64,000 nt of DNA from Miscanthus floridulus (Eukaryota > Streptophyta > Magnoliopsida > Poales > Poaceae), in contig NC_089594.1 in the NCBI RefSeq assembly GCF_019320115.1, positions 21,350,055 through 21,414,054 of the forward strand. The letters are read 5' to 3'. The position numbers and the translations under genes are program-made. Below the pieces are notes generated by a model, which saw only the letters and a program-made list of their open reading frames with translations, was not told where the DNA came from and did not search any database. This document shows positions 1 to 10,498 of the stretch, in pieces (within the stretch, counting starts at the first letter, position 1; each line of letters starts with the position of its first letter).

Positions 1-2022
1 GAGTCATCTTCAAAAGTGGCACTGATACACACAGTATAGTACACACCCTAGGGATGAGGCCCATACCCAGCCTGGTATGCCCCTCTTGCCCTTTTGGTAA
101 ACTGCTACAAACCAGAAAGAGCAAGGTACCAGACTAAGACCAGAGCCATGTGGTCCTCATGGTTGTACTGTAAGTCCTGGGTTGTCACTTAAAGATGAGT
201 CCTTATGGAGAGAAACTAGAGCACCATAAGAAAAGGCCAAATGCTCTAGCCCTCTTGGTTCCATGTTGCTAAAAACATCTTTTAATACCATGTTGCATAT
301 ATCTTTAATTGTATTCCTTAATCAATATTAGTTGGAGCAAACTGAGCATACTACCCACATACAAAACCATAGGTAAATCGAGGACATGATAATCAATATC
401 AAGGTAGGTAGACTCTAAGCTGTTCATTAACACATGCATATGAATTGAGATTGCATTAAAGTGAATAGGTAACAAGGAGCCTCATATTATACTTGCCTTA
501 ATTCAAAGTATCGCTGCTGGTCTTGATCTTCAAACAGTTGCTCTAGATCACCAACACAAAACTCATAGTCTACTCGAGGTCAAACAGCACCACACAGGCA
601 TCCATACAATCATGCATAGCAAACGAAAGCTATAGATTAGAACAGTACACCAATCAGCATAAAATTAAGATAAAAAGTTTGTAAAACAAATCTACGTCTT
701 GCTATGATCACAAAGACGCGAAGATCATAAAAATTGGAGCTAAAACGAAGAAGTTATGAATAAAAACAGATTTTCTTTAGTAAAATAATAGATTAAATGT
801 AACCTCAAATTTTAAAAGTTGAAAACCTACATAACAGTAGTATGAACATGTAGATTATGGAATTATGAACCCAATGCAAGTTGAACGGATCAAATCGGAG
901 TTAAAACGGAGATTTTATGGCCAAAACAAATCTAGTGGCAAAACTGTAAATAACTGAAAACGTATTTTAGATTTAATCGAAACAAAATATGATTTCAAAA
1001 GAAGAAAACAAAATATGAAAAGACGTTTTGGACTACGGGTTAAGACCCAAATACTTGTAAGGTGGTTTTTGCAAAAATACCAGCAAAGGGGTATCCTTCA
1101 TCTGGGGTCGTCGGATTAGATACGGGCGGCCATGATTGGATCGGGCGGGTGAGATCGGCCGGCGGCGAGGCGAATGGCGGCGGCGCCATGGCCGAACAAA
1201 GGGAGCTCGCCGGCGACGTTGGTTAAGAGGCTATGGTGCTCGGTTTTTCGAACGGAAAAGTCCCGGAGATAGAGGAGAGAGTGGGGAACTCACCGGAACC
1301 GAGAGAAGCGAGCGGGGATCAACGGAGGCAGCGCGGTGCTCGGCGAGGCGGTCAACAACGGCAGCAGCTAGGGTTAGGCGGCTGCGTGCTCGCGCGGGGA
1401 CGAAATTCTTGCTGCAAGGTGGGATGGGGAGGGGGCGCAGGTTCGGGTGACTATTTAAGAGGTGGCACTGGCTCGTGGCGGAGCCGGACACGGACGGCGT
1501 CGGCACGCACGAGACGGAGGTAGAAGAGGCGCCTAACGGGTGGGCCCGGCGCATCAGCAGGGAGGAGAGAGGACGAGCGGCGTGGGCATCTGGCTGGGCC
1601 GGGCTCGCGTTGTTGGGCCGCGCAGAGCGGGCACAGGGCGCAGGCCCAAGCGGGAGGAGAGGGACGGCCCACGGGAGTGCAAGCCGAAGAGGATGGGCCG
1701 GCGGGAGGAGCGGGCCACGGGCAGAAGCAGGCCAACCAGGCCGGAAGGAAAGGGAGAAAGGGAAATTCGTTTTCCTTTTCCAATTTTTTCCAAAGCAATT
1801 TCAAAGTCAATTTTGAATGCAAAATCAATTCAACTTGGAATCTAATTTGAAATCAAGCAATACAAAAAGACATGCAGCAACATGGATGCACACACATGAT
1901 TGTGAACCTACATTGATTTTAATTTAATAAAATTATTATTTTCCTAAATTCAAATGCCCACAAAAATGCATAATTAATCATTTTCTCCTATTTCAAAGTT
2001 ATGCAAATTTTAGGGTGTTACA
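1..2022 (-). mobile_element. Partial LTR of a gypsy-type retrotransposon, cut by the window edge
   Basis: The right edge reads TAGGGTGTTACA. On the minus strand this is TGTAACACCC, the usual LTR start of Tekay/Del-type chromoviruses, and the intact element at 27565-40551 has the same terminus. Reading leftwards there is an AT-rich stretch, a GC-rich block at about 1110-1740, then AT-rich DNA to the window edge. The Tekay LTR at 27.5 kb has the same AT/GC/AT architecture, but the interior is not recognisably the same family. The other end, any second LTR and the target duplication lie outside the window. The ORFs in the GC-rich block are low-complexity and I do not call them genes. Confidence 0.5.
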
Positions 2023-2383
2023 TTGAAGCCAGGTGCTTGCATGTCATTAAAAATCCTCTTCTCGCTCTTCACCTTTCTACTTAGTTTGCGGGACATATTG
2101 AGTTGATTCATCTCCAACTCATTTTTTCACAAGTTAACAATTAGAGTCATTTTGCCAAATTTAGTTCGTTGGACTCATGGTGCACCACCACCTTATTATC
2201 TAGAATGGTGTGACTCCTCAACAAACAGCCCCTAAGTAACTATCTTGAGGATTGGATATAATACTCTCTCTTAGATCTAGGTAGGGGCGTCTCTCGCCTT
2301 AACCAAGTGGCTTTTAATATTAGTTTAACCAGTGACATGCAACACATTTTGGTACAAAGATGAGAAAATTGCTGTAGTTCTAA
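2023..2383. other. Spacer, nothing recognised
   Basis: AT-rich sequence between the LTR terminus and a MITE. I see no ORF, repeat or RNA gene in it. Confidence 0.6.
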
Positions 2384-2725
2384 GGCTGTGTTTAGTTCGT
2401 GAAATGAAAATTTTTGGATGTCACATCGGATGTTTCGGGGATATTGGAAGGGGTTTTCAGATACTAATAAAAAAACTAATTACATAGCTCACCTGAAAAC
2501 TGCGAGACGAATTTATTAAGCCTAATTAATCCATCATTAGCACATGTTAGTTACTGTAGCATGTATGGCTAATCATGGACTAATTAGTCTTAAAACATTC
2601 GTCTCGCGATTTTCAACCAAACTGTGCAATTAGTTTTTTTTCGTCTATATTTAATACTCCATGCATATACCGCAAGATTCGATATGATAGTTTGGGGTGA
2701 AAATTTTTTGGAACTAAACCAGGCC
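2384..2725. mobile_element. Tourist-like MITE (PIF/Harbinger type), 342 bp
   Basis: The terminal inverted repeats are GGCTGTGTTTAGTTC on the left and the complement of GGAACTAAACCAGGCC on the right. A 3-bp TAA target duplication flanks both ends (2381-2383 and 2726-2728), as expected for PIF/Harbinger elements. The interior carries motifs shared with the MITE at 63393-63726: ACTAATAAAAAAAC, ATCATGGACTAATTAG and TCTATATTTAATACT. It has no coding capacity. Confidence 0.8.
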
Positions 2726-3416
2726 TAACCGTGTATGCAACTGAAATGATGAACAATGTTCCTTGGCCAATCAAGAATGAAAGAGTGCGCAGAATAAGGT
2801 AGACATACACAACAGTCCTTGAATTATTACATGCAAGCACAGCTGCATGCATAAACAAAAAAAAAAGTATTTAGTGCAAATGGTGTAAGTTGCATAAACA
2901 AAAACCGTACCATGTTTAGAGTGAATGGTATGGCCTACACACTGAAGGAGAGATACATAACGAGCAGAAAACAGGACAGTGCAAATTACCAAAAGGTATT
3001 ATGGAGGTGGAGGCAGTTAAGAGCAGAAGAGGCTTCCGGCCATATTCATCAGCTAGCTGGCCCATTAGAGGGAATCCTATTATCTTAAAAATCGCCCCTA
3101 CCTGTACTCAAACAAAAAATAAACAGCATGTGTTACTTCTCCCACAAAAATAAGTATTATTATCCTTAAATAAAAAGATTGACAGATATAATAAAAGTTT
3201 TTATCCTTCTTTTCTAGAAATTCTATACATGTAATTTGTTATTCTTTTTTTTTAGAATTGTTATTCACATAAAGAGAAAAAAGGTATTCCTTTCGTCGCA
3301 AAATATGATAGATTTTCTAGAGGTGAACCCGCTCAGAAACTATTTCTAGAGGCGGATAAAGCCACCCGTTCAATTAATAGTGTTCAATAAACTCGTGGTT
3401 CACCGTGTCACACATA
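2726..3416. other. Intergenic, nothing recognised
   Basis: AT-rich DNA with poly-A/T runs. I see no gene or repeat boundary. Confidence 0.5.
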
Positions 3417-3424
3417 GTTGCAAG

Positions 3425-3597
3425 CAGTGGCGGACTCAGGAAATATTTCAGGAGGGCTGAACAATACTGTTGTTCGATCTTAAATCTCAACCCCCTACAC
3501 TATGGAACTTTGCCTAAAAATTTATGGGGGCTCCACAGGGGTTCCACTGCTCCGAGATGGGTATGGGGGCTTGAGCTTTCCCCCGTGTCCGCCCCTG
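3425..3597. mobile_element. hAT-like MITE, 173 bp
   Basis: A perfect 8-bp direct repeat GTTGCAAG lies immediately outside both ends (3417-3424 and 3598-3605), which is the target-duplication size of hAT transposons. The termini are CAGTGGCGGACTCAGG and, on the other strand, CAGGGGCGGACACGGG, an imperfect terminal inverted repeat starting with CAG. It is too short to encode a transposase, so it is non-autonomous. Confidence 0.85.
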
Positions 3598-3605
3598 GTT
3601 GCAAG

Positions 3606-4098
3606 TACCATTCCTGTGAGATGAAAAAATTGGGAGGAGCTGTTACATGGTTGTTGAAGGTTGCGTAGTGTGTGGTTTTAGACATAAGGAGACTATTATG
3701 TGTTTGTTGGGGTTGGAAAACCATGCTTTTACCCTGGACTTTTTACTTTATTTCCAATATAATAATGCCGTAATAGAAACTTAATCCTGAAACACCGATG
3801 GTAGAGTTTCACCAAATCACTCATAGCATGTACTGTAGTTACTATACATGCTGCCTTGCAAACGAAAACTGCACTATATATGTTGTGTCGTTTCACTAAC
3901 TTGGATTCTGGTCGGTACCGTACCGCGGTACACGTTATATTGCAGTAGGTAGTAAGGTGCAATCGGATCATTTTTTTTCCCGGCTCGATGAGGGATTCCA
4001 GCGCGCATGGCACCGTCGACTTTTGGGCCACCTAGTATAGCACCAACTAGCGGAGCATCGCAGTGGTCCTGTGCTAGTGGCGACTGGCGAGTGGGGAG
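3606..4098. other. Intergenic, nothing recognised
   Basis: Unique-looking sequence with a short palindromic run, GGTACCGTACCGCGGTAC, near 3914-3931. I see no gene. Confidence 0.5.
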
Positions 4099-4107
4099 CA
4101 TGGGAGG

Positions 4108-5372
4108 CCCAAATTTTTTTATAATTTAATCTTTTTTTTAAAGAAAATTTATGTTTAACCTTCTAGGAGACGTAAACTTTTCTTTGAACCCTGGAGGTCG
4201 GCGGCGCTGAGGTAACACGTCTTAGCGCCACAGATCTTGGCTCCAAAGTGCCTGACCGTGCACAGTAGGGCATCTTAGGTGATGTTGACGTGGTTGATAC
4301 CTCGGCGCCACAGATCTTAACGTCGACCTCGGAGCCATCAGATGATGTGCTGCGACGGAGGTGATGAGACGTGCAAGCGGTAGCAGGCCCACACACCGCT
4401 CTCCTCTCCTCCCCTCTGACACGGACGGCAGGTGCTGTCACCATACGCGCGTTCGGTGCATGCTGCTTTTGCTCCTGCAGATGGAGAGCTGTAGCGTCAA
4501 ACCATCTAGAGAGCTGTAGCCCTGGCGACCTTGCTAAAAGCACCATTCAGCCAGCTTGTTCCAGCAGACACATACCTGCAAGTTGAAGAAAATACTAGAA
4601 GAAATTAGCAATACACTAAAGAAACCCACGGACATAAAGGTTTTAGGTCCTCAAATACGGCGAAGTGTGCAAGTATTCATTAAGGTACAACAGGTCCGTT
4701 ATTAAATTCTAAGCCATATACTTAAATGTATATTGTTTAAGCATTAACAAAAGCGTGAATAAGAAGAGACCTGTTGGTTTTCACAGCAGAGCCTGTATCA
4801 TTTAGCTTGCGCTCTGCAGCCAGCAAAGCAGCCATTGTTTTTATCAGAAACATGCAATCTTTGGTCTACTGATTTCACCTTTTCATTGATAACTGATATC
4901 CCATTGTTTATCTTCTCCAAAAGGCTAGATGATTTGACGCTACAGCTCTGCACCCTGCAGGGCCAAAAGCAACATGCACCGAGCACGCGCATGGTGGCAG
5001 ACTGGTAGGCACCTGCCATCCATGTCAGAGGGGAGGAGAGGAGAGCGGTGTGTGGGCCTACAACCGCTTGCACGTCTCATCACCTCCGTCGCAGCACATC
5101 ATCTGACGGCTCGGAGGTCGGCGTAAAGATCTGTGGTGCCGAGCTCGGAGCCATGTATTCTGACACCAAGGTACCGGCCACGTCAACGTCACCTAGGATG
5201 CCCTGCTGTGCACGGCCAGACACCTCGGAGCCAAGATCTGTAGCGCCGAGATGTGTTAGCTCGGCGCCATGAGTCCTAGCGCCGACTCCCAGGGTCCAAA
5301 GACGAGTTTACGTCTCTCAGGAGGCTAAACATAATTTTTCTTCAAAAAAGGGCTAAATTGTAAAAAAATGGG
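4108..5372. mobile_element. Mutator-like element with about 400-bp terminal inverted repeats (Pack-MULE-like)
   Basis: Two arms of roughly 400 bp (about 4108-4508 and 4926-5372) are inverted copies of each other. Shared stretches include the GCAGCACATCATCTGA block and the CCGCTCTCCTCTCCTCCCC block. The termini read CCCA...TGGG. A 9-bp direct repeat, CATGGGAGG (4099-4107) against CATAGGAGG (5373-5381), has one mismatch and fits the 9-bp duplication made by Mutator transposases. The central ~400 bp is unrelated to the arms and contains a host-gene-like fragment. No transposase is present. A foldback element is the alternative, but the 9-bp duplication favours Mutator. Confidence 0.75.
4840..4923 (-). 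pseudogene. Captured gene fragment, resembles a BPA1-like (binding partner of ACD11) protein
   Basis: The minus strand encodes a short helical stretch including ISVINEKVKSVDQRLHVSDK. As I remember the family, plant RRM proteins of the BPA1 type carry a similar segment (a VNEKVKEVDQKFQVSEK-like run) C-terminal to their RRM. The stretch begins exactly where the right inverted arm ends and loses its frame a few codons after SDK. Position and truncation suggest a fragment captured between Mutator arms. No RRM is present. The family match is from memory over about 28 residues, so it is tentative. Confidence 0.4.
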
Positions 5373-5611
5373 CATAGGAGGTGACTCTTGAAAAGATCCT
5401 CCTCAGTCCCCTGCGTGGCTACGTCGTCTCAGCCTTGTGTGACCGAGCGATAGGAGAGAGAAACTATAGAAGAAGATGAAACAACACTCACTCATCTCAT
5501 CTACGGCATGCAACTGCAGTGCAGGTTGCTGGCGACCATCACACGGCCACGGGCCACGGCCGGGGTGCAGAGGAAGAAACGCCGCAAGCTGGATAGGTCA
5601 TAGATAGATAC

Positions 5612-5770
5612 CGAGGACTGAAGGCCGGTTAAGTAGATGGCCTCCGGGCATGACCTGCTGTCGGCGGGGCAGAGCGCGGCGGTGATCTTGTCGACGAGCG
5701 CCGGCACCGCCGCTTCGTACAGCACCATCCCCACCAGCAGGTGCAGCAGCGGCCTCATCACGACGCTCAC
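5612..5770 (-). pseudogene. First exon of a major-facilitator transporter (HIAT1/tetracycline-transporter-like), remainder missing
   Basis: Starting at the ATG at 5770, 53 codons encode a hydrophobic N-terminus followed by the motif [19 protein letters not shown]. In plant HIAT1-like major-facilitator proteins this motif sits before the second membrane segment (ALCP...[11 protein letters not shown]). A candidate splice donor GTATCT follows at 5611-5606. The reading frame stays open to 5501, but the sequence there no longer resembles the family. No further exons lie downstream; that region is the Mutator-like element. I infer a truncated copy, though a gene with distant exons outside the window cannot be fully excluded. 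Confidence 0.5.
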
Positions 5771-6699
5771 CTAGTCACCTCTTCTCCGAGAATTCCCATC
5801 TTCTTCGTCTGCGCTCCTCTTTGGTTGTTGGCTCCTTTCTCTGCTCTGCTCTCAACTGAAGTAGTGTAAGCTCATTTCAGGCCGTTTCGGTGATTTGCTA
5901 ACTGCAAAACTTTTGGCTTTATATCAACACAAGCAAGTGGGCAGCAGGGAGCAGGCGTAGGGCCTGTGAAAATGATGGGCTACGGGTAATGCGCCCTCAG
6001 CCTGACCCGCATGAATGATTAGTTCCTTTTTTTCTTTCTTTCAGAAAAATACCTAATCAAGCGGCACAGCATCGGTAGCGTACCCACGGCATGGTCAAGG
6101 GCATCGCCATGTAGCGGCGTGTTCCATGTTGCATCAGGTGTCCTCTAGCCTAGGTGACATATTTGAAACGTCACCCACACGGCCACACCTTATATCGTGA
6201 AAAAAAAGAAACGAAAACAAAAAGTCACCCACTTATATGGGCTTCATTTTCACATATGGTCTTCATCATCAAACAAGGCTTGGGATCATTATGGGCTTAT
6301 ATGGGCTTCATTTTCACATATCTGACCCAACAATGGGTGGACAAGGCAAAGATCATGTTTTATAAGTGCATAGGTGGGTAATTAGATGTAAATTTAGGTG
6401 ATAAATTTCTGTGAGAACTTTTAGCATTTATTTTTTTCTACTGTGTTTCGTGGGATTAATGTTAATGGTCTGTTGGTAGACATTAATCAACTACTACCTC
6501 TGTCCCTGAAAGAATACGATTCTAGCATACTCCTAAGTAAAATTATCTTAAATTTAATAAAATTTATAAAAAAAACTGACCCAACAATGTTGTATCAAAA
6601 TGTTTTAACATTTCTATACAAAAACACTTAGTAAAATTTAAGATAGTTTGATTTACACCAAACTCAGTTCCAAATTTTTTTTGATGCAAAGCTCATTAT
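5771..6699. other. Intergenic; degenerate Stowaway-like end and a short duplication
   Basis: A direct repeat of TATATGGGCTTCATTTTCAC occurs at about 6235 and 6299. At 6494 the sequence CTACCTCTGTCCCTGAA follows a TA, resembling the conserved end of Stowaway MITEs, but no matching opposite terminus is visible before 6700, so at most a truncated copy remains. I see no gene. Confidence 0.4.
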
Positions 6700-7470
6700 A
6701 TTACTCACTCGTCACAGCCGAATCGCTGGACACCAGAGACTCAAGTTCATAAGGTACATCATCCCAAATAGATTGGGCACCACTAGACAAATTTGCAACC
6801 CAAAGCAGCTAAAGCATGTGCTAAGCGATTACATGACCAAGGAACATCCCTAACACTGAAGCCTGCAAAGTCAGTGACAAGCGATTGCTTGAGATCAGTG
6901 ATAGATAGATACCTCCCATGGCCGATAAACGGTACTCATCACCCTCCAGCGCCTCCTTCACCATCGCAGCATCAGTCTCCATGATGATCGCCGCGATCCC
7001 CATAGCAACAACCACTTTCAGTCTGGTCTCGCAACTCAGGAGCTCGGCATGAAACGCATCCTGCAGATGATCCTCCCTGCCAATTCCCATCTTCAGGACA
7101 GCTCCCGCTTCGTCCCTGATCACGAACCCCCAGCCTCCATCGCCATTAGAGCTGAAGAAATTAAAGCTCCATCAGAATTGAGCTTGATTTCTCCCGGTGC
7201 AGGTTTCTCCCACTTGCTTGTCTGTCGGTTTTCCGACAACAGGCGCCTTGCCGGAGTAACATTTAGCTTGTCAGTTTGGGCAGCAGTCACATAAGCCACT
7301 TCCATTGCAGTCCTCCGTCTACCTTCCTCCAATTCTTTGGGATTGAGGTAAACCTGATTTTTTTTTTCCGGTGCTGCAATGCATGGGCACTCATAGCCTC
7401 ATAGGCCATAGCGTGGAACAAAGCCGGTGTGTGATTTGGTGTCTTGATCGTGGAAACGTCTCCATGACTA
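6700..7470 (-). pseudogene. RNase H-like (RVT_3) domain remnant
   Basis: Read from 7470 leftwards in changing frames, the minus strand gives a HAMAYEAMSAHALQHR-like linker, KWEKPAPGEIKLNSDGAL (first strand with a catalytic Asp), GGWGFVIRDEAG, FHAELLSCETRLKVVVAMG (Glu), IIMETDAAMVKEAL (Asp), DVPWSCNRLAHALAALGC and finally IWDDVPYELESLVSSDSA. This order matches the plant RVT_3 family, found alone or at the C-terminus of LINE polyproteins. At least two frameshifts (near 7115-7125 and 6865-6880) and a stop after CKFV break it. Whether it derives from a LINE or a stand-alone host gene is unclear, because no reverse transcriptase remains nearby. Confidence 0.7.
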
Positions 7471-7687
7471 AACGAAGGTACATTACGATGTACTACTACA
7501 CAACAGAGCGAAGATCAAACTTATAATCAACCAAAACCATGACAAAGCCAACAACAAACAATGGACACACGATGTTCCGGCGCGGCGGCGTCTTCAGATC
7601 AGATCAGAACGAGAATACTCACTCAAAGCGACAGAAACTACACAATTTGGCTAAAGTTCCCGAACCCTATTTGCGCGCTGCTACTGC

Positions 7688-8747
7688 TCAAAAAGCCCGG
7701 CGCATCCTGGGCGGACAAGGCACCGGAGCTTGCTTCCCTGTCCCTGTCCTGTGGGCAGCCGTGCACCGTACATTGTGAGCAGGACGCTGCCTCGCCTTCC
7801 CCGGTGCGGCAATGACCTTGACCTCCTTGATCTTCCTCTTCTCCTTGACTGCGGAGGCCTCCTTGTACCCCTCGTGGAGCCTTATCCTGGCCCTTGCCAG
7901 CCTCGCCTCGTCGAAAACCGCGGGGGCCTCTGCTTTGCGCTTGCAAGCGCCCGACGAACCGACGGGCTTCGGCGGTGCAGTCGGCGGCTTAGCGGTCGTC
8001 AAGGGTGCAGCCGCAGCGCCAGTCGGCGAGACACGCTTAGCTGCAGCATTGGTACCCAGGTTGCTCGCCGTCGCCGGGCAGTAGGCTTGCTGGTTGGATT
8101 TGGAGCCTCCGCCGTTTCGCCTTGCAGCGTTCGACGCCAGCGCGGGCTCCGAGGCCGCCGCCGTACGACGGACAACCATCACGCGGCGATGCTCTGTCTT
8201 CCTCGGCGCGTTGGTGTTGATCACCCGTAAGCTCTTCGGCTTCCTGAGGATTGCCGCGCTGTCAAACCCCTCGTGGAGGTGGAGCTTCGCCTCCGGTGCC
8301 GCCTCGACGACGACACTTGTCGGGGCTATCGTCTCGAGTTCGCCCTCGGGCCGAGCTGACTGCTTCGTGTTGACCGGCGGTGGCGGTGGCGTCGAGGGAC
8401 CCTTCTCGATGCCCTTATCAGCCTTTTGGCTGCTGCGGCGGTGCCCTACTGCTCCTGAACCGCTCGTTGGCCAGAGCCTTCCATCTCTTGTAGAGCGCGG
8501 CGGCGAGCTGGCGCGCCTCCTCCGACGGCGCGCTCTTCCTCAGGGCGTTGACGGCGCGGCCGATCTTGGTGGCCTCCAGCGCCTCGAAGGTCATGTGCAC
8601 GTCCTGCAGCTCGCGAAGCGACTCGACCACCACCGCCTCGCCGCCTTCCTCGCTCGCTAGTTTGCCGCCGATCCTCGCCACCGTCTCGAGTACGGCGTCG
8701 TTGTCTCCCTCGAGGCGGACGCTGCACGACGTGCCGGCGCTGGCCAT
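7688..8747 (-). pseudogene. TFIIS N-terminal-domain (Med26-like) protein with one frameshift
   Basis: From the ATG at 8747 the protein has a TFIIS/Med26 N-terminal helical bundle around residues 25-95, with LRELQDVHMTFEALEATKIG and ALYKRWKALANE as the recognisable core. This domain links RNA polymerase II elongation factors and Mediator to chromatin in the nucleus. The frame ends at a TGA at 8418-8420 after PPQQPKG. Coding continues in another frame (KADKGIEKGPS onward) through an Ala/Pro-rich linker to a basic C-terminal motif, LARARIRLHEGYKEAS, followed by KARQRPAHNVRC, ending at 7688. That C-terminal helix is also seen in plant TFIIS-N proteins. The single lesion at about 8420-8460 could be a real frameshift or an assembly error. 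Total length would be about 350 residues in one exon. Confidence 0.7.
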
Positions 8748-8843
8748 CGCGACGCGCGGTGTGTTTGCGGCGGCGCCAAACCCCAGGTGAGCGATTGGAG
8801 TGGCAGGCTGTGCGGCTATGTGGATGGATGTGGGCTGCCCATG

Positions 8844-8851
8844 TTTATATA
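8844..8851 (-). promoter_or_regulatory. Candidate TATA box for the TFIIS-N gene
   Basis: The minus strand reads TATATAAA, about 97 bp upstream of the ATG at 8747. The spacing and consensus fit a plant core promoter. Confidence 0.5.
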
Positions 8852-9080
8852 TGCACGAGCACGAGGGGCGGTTCCTCTTTCCAGTTTCGACTCGGAGTCG
8901 AAGTCGGAGATCATGGGCGGCGGCAAGGATCGGTTTGTATGAAAAATCATGTCGATGTCGATCCCAATCTCGGGATATTTGTCAGAAATTGCAAAATTTT
9001 AATTTACAAACGAAGAAGCAGGCATGTGTGATTTAAATTAAACAACGTATTCACGTTGGACCGCATGGATTAAAAAAGTT

Positions 9081-10498
9081 TCATTCTTTCGTGGCCCTGG
9101 CCGTGGCCGGCGACACGGCGGCCCAGAGCTCCTCGTCCTGCTCGAGCGCCGCCATGTGCTCCGGCAGCATCACCACCTCCACGTCGAAGCCTCCGTCCCG
9201 CCGAGGGTACAGCGACGCCTTCCCCTCCATCTTGTTGGCCCTGCCGCTTCCGCGCCGCCAGCGCCTTCCCCCACCCGAAGTCACAGCCGTACATGTCGAA
9301 CCGCGGCGAGCTCCCCATCAGCACGGCGTTCGCGGGGAACAACCGGCCAGGGCGCAGCAACGGATTCGCCGCCGACGCCGCCACATGCGCACGGATGCTT
9401 GCGTCCGTGTGCGCCGCCACCGCCCGCCCCACCGCCGCCGCCGCCCACCCGTGCCAGCGCGACAGAAGCTCAGACGCGCGCACCGCGTCAGTTGAGACGA
9501 GCTTGATGCAGTTGCCGAAGTACTCCGCCGGAACAAGCGGCCGGAGACGCCCACGGTTGTCGGCGGCCGCGAAGCACACCGTCTGCTGGTCCGGCTCCAG
9601 GCGCCGGGCGCGGGTGATGGAGCGCCATACAAGGGAGGTCAACGCCTGGAATCTGGTCAAGGCAGCCGCGCCGGCCGGGTCCCTGGCAGCTAGGAGCTCC
9701 TGCCTCGCTCGCTCGTTGAGCACCTCCAGGGACTCCTCCGGGAAGTGCAGCATCCGCTCGCGCATCGGCGTCGGCGTTGGCGTCGGCCTCTTGCCGAGCA
9801 CCGACAGGTCGGCGTACGGGAGCACGGTCGGCGACGCTGCATTGCCGTCGGGCGACCAGCGTTCGAACAAGGGCGGCGGCCGAGACGCCGGCTCCGCGGG
9901 TGGGGCTTCCGCGGGCGCGAACCTAGCGCGCGCGATCTCCGCCCACGCGTTGAGGAAGTTCCAGAAACCAGTGCCGTCGCAGAGCGAGTGGTTGCACGCG
10001 AACCCGAGAAAGACGCCGTCGACGAGCTCCGTGACCTGGACGACGAAGAGCAGGAGCTCGTGGTCGTCGTAGTTGATGGCGCCGTTGAGCGGGAACAGAG
10101 ACTGCACGACGAATGGGATGTCGGCGGTCAGGAGGTTTGACGTCAGCTACGCCGACGCCATCGGCGACGGCGTGGTGGATCTCGACGCCCTGGCCACCGC
10201 AGTCGATGGACACCGTGCCGCTGCCGACGACGTCTCCGTGGTCATCTCGGTGCTGCTCCGTGACGAAGCGCCCGGCCACGGGGTAGTAGGTGGCAAGCGC
10301 GTCGGCGAGGGTGGCCTGGAGGTGGTCGACGAGCTCGGCCGTCGGGAACGGTGCCCGTGCGAAGAGGAGACCCTTCTGGATGTAGTTGCCCAACAGCATG
10401 GCGACATCCCACGACGTGAGCGGGATGCACTCGCGTGGCCGTGGCGGTGGCTTCACGATGTGCCTCGACACCACGCGGACCGGCGACGACGACGCCAT
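9081..10498 (-). pseudogene. BAHD acyltransferase with two frameshifts
   Basis: BAHD enzymes transfer acyl groups from CoA thioesters to alcohols or amines in plant specialised metabolism, in the cytosol. From the ATG at 10498 the sequence has the N-terminal PLTSWDVAML and YIQKGLLF segments typical of the At3g50280-like group, and GRF near residue 77. The catalytic motif HSLCDG (HxxxD) lies at about 9975-9992 and the structural DFGWG motif at about 9269-9286, so both signature motifs are intact. The full span of 1418 nt matches the family length of about 450-470 residues in one exon. The frame shifts between 10110 and 10150, just after GVGVADV, and again at 9240-9262, just after DFGWGKALAAR. 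The C-terminus ends at 9081 after the LPEHMAALEQDEELWAAVSP segment. Substrate cannot be inferred. Confidence 0.85.

Noticed and set aside
1136..1845. Overlapping ORFs on both strands in GC-rich DNA
   Set aside because: Arg/Gly-rich in all frames, inside an LTR-like block; consistent with composition, not coding.
7730..8660. Long plus-strand ORFs opposite the TFIIS-N gene
   Set aside because: GC-rich shadows of the minus-strand coding sequence.
9293..10072. 259-codon plus-strand ORF
   Set aside because: Antisense shadow of the BAHD acyltransferase.
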